NCBI GenBank assembly: GCA_946627905.1
Contig: CAMOVY010000015.1
Location: 1 to 13,121 of the forward strand
DNA from: an uncultured Clostridia bacterium
GTDB taxonomy: Bacteria > Bacillota > Clostridia > Christensenellales > Borkfalkiaceae
Length of the DNA stretch: 13,121 nucleotides
Direction: 5' to 3'
In this document: positions 1-7,093 of the stretch, in pieces
How the letters are laid out: every line of letters begins with the position of its first letter
Numbering within the stretch: the first letter of the stretch is position 1
Made by a program: the position numbers and the translations under genes
The notes under the pieces: model-generated
The model's database searches: none
The model's input: the letters and a program-made list of their open reading frames with translations, nothing else
Told to the model about the DNA's origin: nothing

Positions 1-630
1 CTGGTAAAATATTTCCCCGACATTATGAACGTGGGCTTTACCGCTAAAATGGAAGACGATTTGGACGCGATAGGAGAAAACGGCAAGGACTGGCATAAAC
101 TTATCGCGGAGTTCTACGCACCGTTTGAAAAGCAGTTGGAGCAATCGCGCATTACCGACGTAAAGTGCGACAAGTGCGGCGCGCCCATGATAATAAAAAG
201 CGGCAGATACGGCAATTATTACGCGTGTTCTAATTACCCCAACTGCAAAAATATAAAACCCGTCAACGAAAAGACGGTAATCCCCACGGACAGAATATGC
301 GACAAGTGCGGCGCTATTATGGTAGAAAGGGAAGGCAAGTTCGGTAAATTTCTTGCCTGTTCTAATTACCCCAAGTGCAAAAACACCGTAAGTTTAGCGC
401 CCGAAACGTTTGAAGGCACTTGCCCCGTATGCGGCAAGCCGACCAAGAAAATGACGGCAAAATCGGGAAAAATATTTTACGGCTGTTCGGGTTATCCTAA
501 TTGCAACTTTATGAGTTGGGATATTCCCACGGGCGAAAAATGCCCCGATTGCGGCGCATACCTTGTGAAAGTCGGCAAAAAAATCAAGTGTTCGTCTAAA
601 TCCTGCAAATACGCTAAAGATGAAGGTTAA
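1..630 (+). CDS. topA: DNA topoisomerase I, C-terminal part (5' truncated by the window edge)
   Basis: This is the C-terminal 209 residues of type IA DNA topoisomerase, which relaxes negatively supercoiled DNA by single-strand passage. The reading frame is open from base 1 and begins in the end of the catalytic core (LVKYFPDIMNVGFTAKMED, a typical topA stretch). Four Cys4 zinc-finger modules follow at about 166-246, 298-378, 421-504 and 541-606. The first three carry the classic CxxC...CxxYPxC pattern (CDKCGAPM, CDKCGAIM and CPVCGKPT, ending in CSNYPNC, CSNYPKC and CSGYPNC). The fourth (CPDCGAY...CSSKSC) is degenerate in its second half, lacking the Tyr-Pro. These fingers bind single-stranded DNA and RNA polymerase in the family. 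The active-site tyrosine lies upstream of the window. The stop overlaps the trmFO start by 11 bases, so the two are probably co-translated. Identity is very secure. Confidence 0.95.
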   Translation: MVKYFPDIMNVGFTAKMEDDLDAIGENGKDWHKLIAEFYAPFEKQLEQSRITDVKCDKCGAPMIIKSGRYGNYYACSNYPNCKNIKPVNEKTVIPTDRICDKCGAIMVEREGKFGKFLACSNYPKCKNTVSLAPETFEGTCPVCGKPTKKMTAKSGKIFYGCSGYPNCNFMSWDIPTGEKCPDCGAYLVKVGKKIKCSSKSCKYAKDEG

Positions 631-1912
631 AGTTATCGGCGCGGGGCTTGCGGGTGCGGAAGCGGCGCTTTATCTTGCAAACCGCGGGGTAAAAGTTTTG
701 CTTTACGACATTAAGCCCAACGCGTTTACCCCCGCGCACAAATCGGAAAAGTTTGCGGAACTCGTCTGTTCCAACTCGTTAAAGTCGAACGACGTGTTCG
801 GCAACGCGGCGGGTCTATTAAAAGAAGAACTGCGACTTTTGGGTTCTATAACGATGGAAGCCGCAGAATACGCGAAAGTTCCCGCGGGCGGCGCACTCGC
901 CGTAAACCGCGAAGAATTTTCGGCGTACATCACCGATAAAATAGCGGCTAATCCGAATATAGAATTTATTTCGGAAGAGATAAAAAAAGTGCCTACGGAC
1001 GGGTTTACCGTAATAGCGACAGGACCTTTAACCACCGCGCCGCTATCGGAAAGTATAGGAAAACTTGCGGGTTCGCTGTATTTTTACGACGCGTCCGCAC
1101 CCATTGTCGCCGCGGACAGTATCGATATGGACAGCGCCTTTATAGCCGACAGGTATAATAAGGGCGACGGCGACCATATCAACTGCCCTATGAATAAAGA
1201 CGAGTACGAAGCCTTTTACGCCGCGCTTATTTCGGCACAGCGGGCGACAATGCACGAGTTTGAAAAGTCAGACGTATTCGAAGGGTGTATGCCCGTGGAA
1301 GTTATGGCGGCGCGCGGCAAAGACACTTTGCGGTTCGGGCCGTTAAAACCCGCGGGGCTTGACGACCCTAAAACGGGCAGATGGGCTTACGCCACGCTGC
1401 AACTTCGCAAAGAAGATAAAGCGGGCACTATGTACAATATGGTGGGGTTTCAGACCAACTTAAAGTGGGGCGAACAGAAAAGGGTGTTTTCAATGATACC
1501 CGCCCTGAAAAACGCCGAGTTTTTGCGCTACGGCGTGATGCACAGAAACACTTTTATCAATTCGCCAAAAGCGTTAAATCCGGACTTTTCCTTTAAGAAA
1601 TATCCGAACGTATTTGTCGCGGGGCAACTTTCGGGCGTGGAAGGATACGTTGAGAGCGCGGGAGCGGGACTTTTGACCGCGATATACGCGGAAAGAAAAT
1701 TAAAGGGCGAGCGCGAAGTTTTAATTTCCGAAAATACCGTTTTAGGCGCGCTTGCAAGATACATTACTACGGAAAACAAAAACTTTCAGCCGATGAACGC
1801 AAATTTCGGTATTCTGCCGCCCCTTTCGGTGCGCGATAAAAAGGAAAGAAAACGCCTTATGGCGGAAAGAAGCCTTGCGGCGGTAAGAGAATTTATAAGC
1901 GAAATCAATTAA
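620..1912 (+). CDS. trmFO: Methylenetetrahydrofolate--tRNA-(uracil-5-)-methyltransferase TrmFO
   Basis: This flavoenzyme methylates U54 in the T-loop of tRNA, using 5,10-methylenetetrahydrofolate as carbon donor and FADH2 as reductant, in the cytoplasm. The 430-residue product is normal for the family (about 435-450). The N-terminus has the FAD-binding Rossmann motif GAGLAGAEAA at residues 7-16. The conserved cysteines are present at Cys50 (ELVCSNSLKS) and Cys223 (FEGCMPVEVMA); in the Bacillus subtilis enzyme the equivalent cysteines are implicated in catalysis. A second flavin-binding stretch (VFVAGQLSGVEGYVESAGAG) lies near residue 335. The length rules out the larger MnmG. The ATG at 620 lies inside the topA end. 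The next gene, hslV, starts 10 bases after the stop. Topoisomerase I followed by TrmFO is a common Bacillota arrangement. Confidence 0.96.
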   Translation: MKVKVIGAGLAGAEAALYLANRGVKVLLYDIKPNAFTPAHKSEKFAELVCSNSLKSNDVFGNAAGLLKEELRLLGSITMEAAEYAKVPAGGALAVNREEFSAYITDKIAANPNIEFISEEIKKVPTDGFTVIATGPLTTAPLSESIGKLAGSLYFYDASAPIVAADSIDMDSAFIADRYNKGDGDHINCPMNKDEYEAFYAALISAQRATMHEFEKSDVFEGCMPVEVMAARGKDTLRFGPLKPAGLDDPKTGRWAYATLQLRKEDKAGTMYNMVGFQTNLKWGEQKRVFSMIPALKNAEFLRYGVMHRNTFINSPKALNPDFSFKKYPNVFVAGQLSGVEGYVESAGAGLLTAIYAERKLKGEREVLISENTVLGALARYITTENKNFQPMNANFGILPPLSVRDKKERKRLMAERSLAAVREFISEIN

Positions 1913-1922
1913 GGAGAAAAAT

Positions 1923-2456
1923 ATGAACGAATTTATGGGGACGACCATATGCGCCGTTAAAAAAGACGGGCATACGGCAATCGCGGGCGACGGACAGGTT
2001 ACCATGTCGCAGTCGATAATATTTAAAAACAACGCCGTAAAGGTAAGGCGCATTTATAACGGCAACGTGATTTTCGGGTTTGCGGGTTCGGTTGCGGACG
2101 CGTTTACCCTTTCAGAACGCTTTGAAGAAATGCTTAACAAGTATTCGGGCAATTTGATGCGCAGCGCGGTGGAACTTGCCGAACTTTGGCGTTCGGACAA
2201 GGTGAGAAAGTTAGAAGCGATGATGATAACCGCGGATAAGGACAGCCTTTTAATAGTTTCGGGCACGGGCGAAGTGATAGAGCCGGAAGACGGCGTTTGC
2301 GCTATCGGCAGCGGCGGCAACTACGCACTCGCTGCGGCGCGCGCACTCACGCAGGAAACTAATTACACCGCGGAAGAGATAGCGAGAAAGGCGCTTAAAA
2401 TCGCCAGCGAAATATGCGTGTTCACCAACGGGCATATAACCTGCGAAGTGTTATAA
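1923..2456 (+). CDS. hslV: ATP-dependent protease peptidase subunit HslV (ClpQ)
   Basis: This is the proteasome-beta-like peptidase of the HslUV (ClpYQ) protease. It forms stacked hexameric rings that degrade proteins unfolded by HslU. The 177 residues cover the whole fold: TTICAVKKDG at the N-terminus, GDGQVT, GFAGSVADAFTLSERFEE and GSGGNYALAAARAL. The likely catalytic threonine is Thr7 (MNEFMG before TT), so a six-residue propeptide must be removed. The start at 1923 is supported by AAGGAG at 1911-1916 with 6-base spacing; the ATG at 1935 would be too far from it. Compared with the usual (L)RKLEA stretch after WRSDK, one residue is missing here (residues 89-96 read WRSDKVRK). HslU follows after 13 bases, completing the two-subunit enzyme. 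Confidence 0.96.
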   Translation: MNEFMGTTICAVKKDGHTAIAGDGQVTMSQSIIFKNNAVKVRRIYNGNVIFGFAGSVADAFTLSERFEEMLNKYSGNLMRSAVELAELWRSDKVRKLEAMMITADKDSLLIVSGTGEVIEPEDGVCAIGSGGNYALAAARALTQETNYTAEEIARKALKIASEICVFTNGHITCEVL

Positions 2457-2469
2457 GGGGGAAAGGATT

Positions 2470-3780
2470 ATGGATTTAAGTCCCAAACAGATAGTAGAGC
2501 AACTTGACAAATATATAATCGGGCAGGCGGAAGCGAAAAAGGCGGTGGCAATAGCGCTTCGCAACAGATACCGCCGCAGCAGGCTTACGAAAGCCGAAAT
2601 GGACGAAATAACGCCCAAGAACATTATAATGAAAGGTCCGACGGGCGTAGGTAAAACCGAGATAGCAAGGCGGCTTGCAAAACTCGTCGGCGCGCCGTTT
2701 ATAAAGGTAGAAGCGACCAAGTACACCGAAGTCGGCTACGTCGGCAGAGACGTGGAAAGTATGATTCGCGATTTGGCGGAGTGTTCGGTAAGGCTTGTAA
2801 AAGAAGAGCGCTTTAAAAAGGTAATGGAAAAGGCGGGCGCTACGGTAGATATGCGGCTTGTAAAACTTCTTGCCGAAGCGCGCAAAATGGATAAAGGCGA
2901 AACGCCCGACGCTATTTTCGAGCAGAACTTATTAGAAGGGCTTAAAAAAGGATATTACGATAACGAAGTTATAGAACTTGAAGTTATCGACGCGCCAAAG
3001 CCTATGGAGTTAGTCCCCGGCGGCGCGGAAATAAGTATCGGCAGTATTTTCGGGGATTTTCTGCCAAAAAAACACAAGCGCAGAAAAATAACCGTAAAGG
3101 AAGCGCGTCAGCGGCTTTTAGACGAAGAAGCGGATAAACTTATAGATAAAGACGCCGTAAACGAAGAAGCGGTGCGCCGAGCCGAGCAGGAAGGCATTAT
3201 CTTTATCGACGAGATTGATAAAATCGCGGCAAAGGGCACAAGTAGCGGCGGACAGGACGTCTCGCGCGAAGGGGTGCAAAGAGATATTCTGCCGATAGTC
3301 GAAGGTTCTACCGTCGTTACCAAGTACGGTCCTATCAAAACCGACTATATTCTGTTTATCGCGGCGGGTGCGTTCCACGTTTCAAAGGTGTCGGATTTAA
3401 TCCCAGAACTTCAGGGCAGGTTTCCGATACTCGTAGAACTCGACAGCCTTACCAAAAAGGACTTTATAGAGATTTTGACGAACACCACCAACGCTATAAC
3501 CAAGCAGTATTCTACGCTTTTGAAAGTTGACGGCGTGGAACTCGAATTTAAGCAAGACGCTATCGAAGAAATCGCGGCGGTTGCCGAAGACATGAACGCG
3601 ACTAGCGAAGATATCGGCGCAAGGCGGCTTCATACGGTTATGGAAGAACTTTTAGAAGAAGTGTCCTTTAACGCGGGCGGAAACGAACCCGCGCGCAAAG
3701 TGGTAGTGGATAAAGCGTTCGTGGAAAACAAACTCGGCGTAGAAAAGAAGACCAAAGACCTTAAAAAATACATTTTGTAA
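2470..3780 (+). CDS. hslU: ATP-dependent protease ATPase subunit HslU (ClpY)
   Basis: This is the AAA+ unfoldase that recognises substrates, unfolds them with ATP and threads them into HslV. The 436-residue product matches the family (about 440-470). Visible motifs are Walker A GPTGVGKT at 56-63, the substrate-gripping pore loop GYVG at 89-92, Walker B IIFIDE ending at Asp247-Glu248, a probable arginine finger in ELQGRF (Arg317) and sensor-2 GARRL at 383-387. The charged region between Walker A and Walker B is the HslU-specific I domain, which separates it from ClpX; no N-terminal zinc domain is present. The C-terminus KDLKKYIL is the tail that inserts between HslV subunits and activates them. 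A purine-rich ribosome site (AAGGGGGAAAGG) begins within the hslV stop codon. Confidence 0.97.
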   Translation: MDLSPKQIVEQLDKYIIGQAEAKKAVAIALRNRYRRSRLTKAEMDEITPKNIIMKGPTGVGKTEIARRLAKLVGAPFIKVEATKYTEVGYVGRDVESMIRDLAECSVRLVKEERFKKVMEKAGATVDMRLVKLLAEARKMDKGETPDAIFEQNLLEGLKKGYYDNEVIELEVIDAPKPMELVPGGAEISIGSIFGDFLPKKHKRRKITVKEARQRLLDEEADKLIDKDAVNEEAVRRAEQEGIIFIDEIDKIAAKGTSSGGQDVSREGVQRDILPIVEGSTVVTKYGPIKTDYILFIAAGAFHVSKVSDLIPELQGRFPILVELDSLTKKDFIEILTNTTNAITKQYSTLLKVDGVELEFKQDAIEEIAAVAEDMNATSEDIGARRLHTVMEELLEEVSFNAGGNEPARKVVVDKAFVENKLGVEKKTKDLKKYIL

Positions 3781-3812
3781 AAAAATTCTGTAAAGACGGA
3801 ACGGAAAAAATT

Positions 3813-5057
3813 ATGATTACAATGCCCAAAGGCACAAAAGATGTGTTGCCTGAAAATTCGTACAAATGGCAGTTTTTAGAGAGTGCCGCGAGAGAAACGG
3901 CAAGGCTTTTCAACGCGAAAGAAATCCGCACGCCCGTGTTCGAGCATACGGAAGTGTTTTCGCGCGGGGTAGGCGAGACTACCGATATAGTCAATAAGGA
4001 AATGTATACTTTTACCGACAAGGGCGGCAGGAGTATCACGTTAAAGCCCGAAGGCACGGCGGGCGTTGTGCGTTCGTTTGTGGAAAACGGACTTTACGCA
4101 GGCGCTTTGCCCGTTAAAACCTTTTATATAACCCCCTGTTTCCGCTACGAAAGGCCGCAGGCGGGAAGACTTAGAGAGTTTCATCAGTTCGGCGTGGAAG
4201 TGTTCGGCGCTACGGACGCTGGTATAGACGCGGAAATAATCCTTTTAGCGAAAACTTTTTTAGGTAAAATCGGCGTTAAAAACATAACCCTTTATATCAA
4301 CAGTATAGGTTGCAAGGAGTGCAGAAAAGAATATCATAAGGCGTTAAAAGCCTACTTACAAGCAAATTACGATAAACTTTGCGACCTGTGTAAAGACAGA
4401 TTCGATAAAAACCCGATGCGTATTTTAGACTGCAAAAACGAAGAGTGCAGGGCGATTACGGAAAACGCACCGTCCATTTTAGACTACCTTTGCGACGACT
4501 GCAAGGCGCATTTTAATAAGTTGCAAGCGCTTTTAACGGCGGCGGGTGTGGAATATAAGATAAATCCGCGTATCGTCAGGGGGCTTGACTATTACACCAA
4601 AACTGTATTCGAGTTCGTGTCGGAAGAAATCGGCGCGCAGGGTACGGTTTTAGGCGGCGGCAGGTACGACGGGCTAGTGGAACAGTTCGGCGGCGGCAAA
4701 ATTTCGGGCATAGGGTTTGCCGCGGGCTTAGAACGGCTTTTATTGCTTTTAGAAAGTGCGGGCAGTATCCCAGCAAACGACAGTCTTGACCTTTACGTCG
4801 CGCCTATGGGCGAAGACGCGCGCCTAAAAGCGTTTGAAATAGTTTCGGCGTTAAGAAAGCGCGGCATTTCCGCCGACACCGACTACGTGGGGCGGGGCAT
4901 TAAAGCGCAGTTTAAGTACGCGGATAAAATCGGCGCGAAATTCGTCGGCGTTATAGGTTCGGACGAACTCGCCCGCGGGGTAATCAAAATCAAAGATATG
5001 GAAAGCGGCGTCGACACGGAAGTTAAAATCGGCGACGTTTCGGAGTTTTTTAAATAA
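3813..5057 (+). CDS. hisS: Histidine--tRNA ligase
   Basis: This class II aminoacyl-tRNA synthetase charges tRNA-His. The 414 residues include an MPKGTKDVLPE-type start, motif 2 (CFRYERPQAGRLREFHQFG, 109-127), the HisA motif RGLDYYTKTVFEF (from 256) and motif 3 (GIGFAAGLER, 299-308). A C-terminal anticodon-binding domain follows (YVAPMGEDAR onward). The complete HisA motif argues for a true synthetase rather than the HisZ paralogue. An insertion between motifs 2 and 3 carries four cysteine pairs (167/170, 190/193, 207/212, 227/230), a pattern I believe recurs in Bacillota HisRS and which may bind metal. The ribosome site is weak (only GGA at 3803-3805). The ATG at 3822 is a possible alternative start. 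The 32-base gap after hslU is the largest within this run. The stop overlaps the next ATG (TAATG). Confidence 0.97.
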   Translation: MITMPKGTKDVLPENSYKWQFLESAARETARLFNAKEIRTPVFEHTEVFSRGVGETTDIVNKEMYTFTDKGGRSITLKPEGTAGVVRSFVENGLYAGALPVKTFYITPCFRYERPQAGRLREFHQFGVEVFGATDAGIDAEIILLAKTFLGKIGVKNITLYINSIGCKECRKEYHKALKAYLQANYDKLCDLCKDRFDKNPMRILDCKNEECRAITENAPSILDYLCDDCKAHFNKLQALLTAAGVEYKINPRIVRGLDYYTKTVFEFVSEEIGAQGTVLGGGRYDGLVEQFGGGKISGIGFAAGLERLLLLLESAGSIPANDSLDLYVAPMGEDARLKAFEIVSALRKRGISADTDYVGRGIKAQFKYADKIGAKFVGVIGSDELARGVIKIKDMESGVDTEVKIGDVSEFFK

Positions 5058-5485
5058 TGACGGAAAGGGGCGTAATAACCGAGATAAAGGGCAAAACCGC
5101 CGTAGTTTCGGTGGATAAAAAAGCCGAGTGCGCGGGTTGCGGACTGTGCCTATTTAAAGAAGGCACGAATAAGGCAGAGTTTTACGCAAAGAACACTGTC
5201 GATGCTAAAACGGGTGATACCGTAATGATAGAGCGTAGTGATAGCGGCAAATTTTTGGGCGCGGTGCTGGCGTTTTTCGTTCCGCTTATTTTAATAGGAC
5301 TTGCCGTTTTAATAAACTATCTGTTTATTAAAAACGAAATATGGATACTTATTTTAAGCGTGGCGTTTATCGCGGTATGGTACGCGGCACTTGCTTTTCT
5401 CGATAAAAAATTAAAAAATATCGGCGCGTTCAACTCTCGGATAGTTTCCGTAATTACACCCGATAATTCAGATACCAAGGAGTAA
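5057..5485 (+). CDS. RseC/MucC-family (SoxR-reducing system) membrane protein
   Basis: This small membrane protein of 142 residues has the RseC/MucC architecture. A short soluble N-terminal domain (MTERGVITEI...TAVVSVDKKAECAGC) carries the cysteine cluster C25-AG-C28-GL-C31. Two transmembrane helices follow at about 68-90 and 95-115, then a short charged tail. In Escherichia coli RseC belongs to the SoxR-reducing system, together with the Rnf-like Rsx complex. In Clostridium ljungdahlii an rseC gene beside the rnf operon is reported to be needed for rnf expression. Here it is coupled to hisS by a one-base TAATG overlap and is followed 4 bases later by asnA, while a complete rnf operon lies 1.6 kb away on the other strand. 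The cysteines could bind an Fe-S cluster or form a redox switch; this is inference. Confidence 0.85.
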   Translation: MTERGVITEIKGKTAVVSVDKKAECAGCGLCLFKEGTNKAEFYAKNTVDAKTGDTVMIERSDSGKFLGAVLAFFVPLILIGLAVLINYLFIKNEIWILILSVAFIAVWYAALAFLDKKLKNIGAFNSRIVSVITPDNSDTKE

Positions 5486-5489
5486 ATTT

Positions 5490-6476
5490 ATGCAATACAA
5501 ATCGGAACTCAATCTTTTAGACACGGAAATAGCAATCAAATTCGTCAAAGACGAGTTTGAAAAAGAACTTGCAAAAGCGCTTAATTTAACCCGCGTGTCC
5601 GCACCGCTGTTCGTAGAACCGTCAACGGGACTCAACGACAACTTAAACGGCGTGGAACGTGCGGTAAAGTTCGACGTCTTAACGCTTAAAAAAGAAGTTG
5701 AAATCGTGCAGTCGCTTGCCAAGTGGAAAAGAAACGCGCTCGCAAAATACGCTTTCCCCGCAGAAAGCGGGCTTTATACCGATATGAACGCTATTCGCCG
5801 CGACGAAACGCTTGACGCGCTTCACTCGGTCTACGTCGACCAGTGGGACTGGGAAAAAATTATAACGAGAGAAGAACGCAAGCTTTCTTACCTTAAAAAG
5901 ACGGTCAAAAGCGTTTATAAGGCTATAAAAAAGACGGCGGCAAAAGTCGGCGCAAAGTACCCAGCACTTTCCCGCGAATTGCCGAAAGACATTACCTTTA
6001 TATCCACTTCGGCGCTTGAAAAAGAGTACCCGAATTTTACCCGTAAAGAGCGGGAAAACGCGGCGGCGAAAAAGTACGGCGCGATATTCGTGTACCAAAT
6101 CGGCTGGGACTTAAAAGACGGCGCGCCGCACGACGGCAGGGCGGCGGACTACGACGACTGGAAATTAAACGGCGATATCGTTTTATGGTACGACGTTTTG
6201 GGTATAGCGTTTGAAATTTCTTCAATGGGCATAAGAGTAGACGAAAAGAGCCTTGTAAAACAATTAAAGAAGAGAAAAGAAACTTATAAACTCGAAAACC
6301 CCTATTGTCAGGACATCATAAACGGCAGATTGCCGCTTACTATCGGCGGCGGCATAGGGCAGTCGAGACTTTGTATGTTCCTTTTAAGAAAGGCGCATAT
6401 AGGCGAAGTTCAGTCGTCTATATGGGATGAGAACGATATAAAAGAATTGAAGAAACAGGGCATAAACCTGCTTTAA
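5490..6476 (+). CDS. asnA: Aspartate--ammonia ligase (asparagine synthetase A)
   Basis: This enzyme makes asparagine from aspartate and ammonia with ATP cleavage to AMP and PPi. The 328-residue length is close to E. coli AsnA (330). Diagnostic stretches are the N-terminus (ETEIAIKF-like DTEIAIKFVKDEF), VEPSTGLNDNLNGVERAV at about 42-59, VQSLAKWKR (73-81), DMNAIRRDE (98-106), VDQWDWEK (116-123) and the C-terminal ATP-site motif GGGIGQSRL (286-294). AsnA is structurally derived from class II aminoacyl-tRNA synthetases, and this one sits just beyond hisS. The ribosome site is AAGGAG at 5477-5482, seven bases before the ATG. The stop codon overlaps the ribosome site of the next gene. Confidence 0.97.
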   Translation: MQYKSELNLLDTEIAIKFVKDEFEKELAKALNLTRVSAPLFVEPSTGLNDNLNGVERAVKFDVLTLKKEVEIVQSLAKWKRNALAKYAFPAESGLYTDMNAIRRDETLDALHSVYVDQWDWEKIITREERKLSYLKKTVKSVYKAIKKTAAKVGAKYPALSRELPKDITFISTSALEKEYPNFTRKERENAAAKKYGAIFVYQIGWDLKDGAPHDGRAADYDDWKLNGDIVLWYDVLGIAFEISSMGIRVDEKSLVKQLKKRKETYKLENPYCQDIINGRLPLTIGGGIGQSRLCMFLLRKAHIGEVQSSIWDENDIKELKKQGINLL

Positions 6477-6484
6477 GGGGTGTT

Positions 6485-7021
6485 ATGAAAATACTTATCG
6501 CTTCGGATATACACGGTTCGGCATATTACGCCGAAAAGGTCAGGGAAAGATTTGTCGCCGAAAAAGCGGATAAACTTTTGCTTTTGGGCGACATATATAA
6601 CCACGGACCGAGAAATCCTTTCCCCAAAGACTACGCCCCGCAACAGGTTGCGGAGATTTTGAACGGGCTGAAAGATAAACTTATCGTGGTAAAAGGTAAT
6701 TGCGACAGCGAAGTGGATACGCTTATTTCCGAATTCGACTTTATCGAAAACTGTTGTATCCTTACCGAAAATAAGACGGTGTTCTGTACGCACGGGCACG
6801 TTTATAATAAGGACAATATGCCCGCCACCAGATACAATGCCGTAATTTACGGGCATTTCCATACGGGCTTTATAGAGCGCGTGAACGGCGTGATAGTCGC
6901 CAACGCGGGTTCTGTGTCGCTACCGAAGAACGGCACGCCACATAGTTATATTTTACTTGACGGCGACAAGTTGACACTTAAAACCCTTGACGGCGAGATT
7001 ATAAAAGAAGAGACGATATAA
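6485..7021 (+). CDS. yfcE: YfcE-like metallophosphodiesterase
   Basis: This is a 178-residue calcineurin-type phosphoesterase close in sequence pattern to E. coli YfcE, a Mn2+-dependent phosphodiesterase whose physiological substrate is unknown. All metal-binding signatures are present: SDIHG (Asp8, His10), GDIYNHGPRN (Asp36), GNCDSEVD (Asn72, Asp74), THGH (His103, His105) and YGHFH (His124, His126). The shared NHGPRN and GNCDSEVD stretches are particularly YfcE-like. It starts 8 bases after asnA with AAGGGG four bases before the ATG, and ends with two tandem TAA stops at 7019-7024. It is the last gene before the shared terminator. Linkage to the upstream genes appears to be by operon position only. 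Confidence 0.92.
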   Translation: MKILIASDIHGSAYYAEKVRERFVAEKADKLLLLGDIYNHGPRNPFPKDYAPQQVAEILNGLKDKLIVVKGNCDSEVDTLISEFDFIENCCILTENKTVFCTHGHVYNKDNMPATRYNAVIYGHFHTGFIERVNGVIVANAGSVSLPKNGTPHSYILLDGDKLTLKTLDGEIIKEETI

Positions 7022-7030
7022 TAAACGATA

Positions 7031-7080
7031 AAAACTATTTAGCCCGCCGCGGAATTTTCCGCGGCGGGCTAAATAGTTTT
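7031..7080. terminator. Bidirectional Rho-independent terminator
   Basis: This is a perfect inverted repeat with 24-base arms (7031-7054 and 7057-7080) around TT, with a GC-rich core AGCCCGCCGCGG paired with CCGCGGCGGGCT. The outer ends are AAAAC and GTTTT, so each strand ends the hairpin with a short T run. It lies between the convergent yfcE and rnfB stops, so it can end transcription from both sides. The effective hairpin would have about 22 pairs and a 6-base loop. Confidence 0.9.
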
Positions 7081-7093
7081 AAATCAAATTAAA

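Noticed and set aside
703..1035. Minus-strand open frame inside trmFO
   Set aside because: It is a shadow of the FAD-domain coding region with no ribosome site and no recognisable product.
3781..3812. Terminator or T-box leader between hslU and hisS
   Set aside because: The 32-base gap has no inverted repeat and is too short for a T-box.
3813..5057. HisZ regulatory paralogue
   Set aside because: The complete RGLDYYTK motif, motif 2, motif 3 and a C-terminal anticodon-binding region mark a true synthetase; no other his genes are near.
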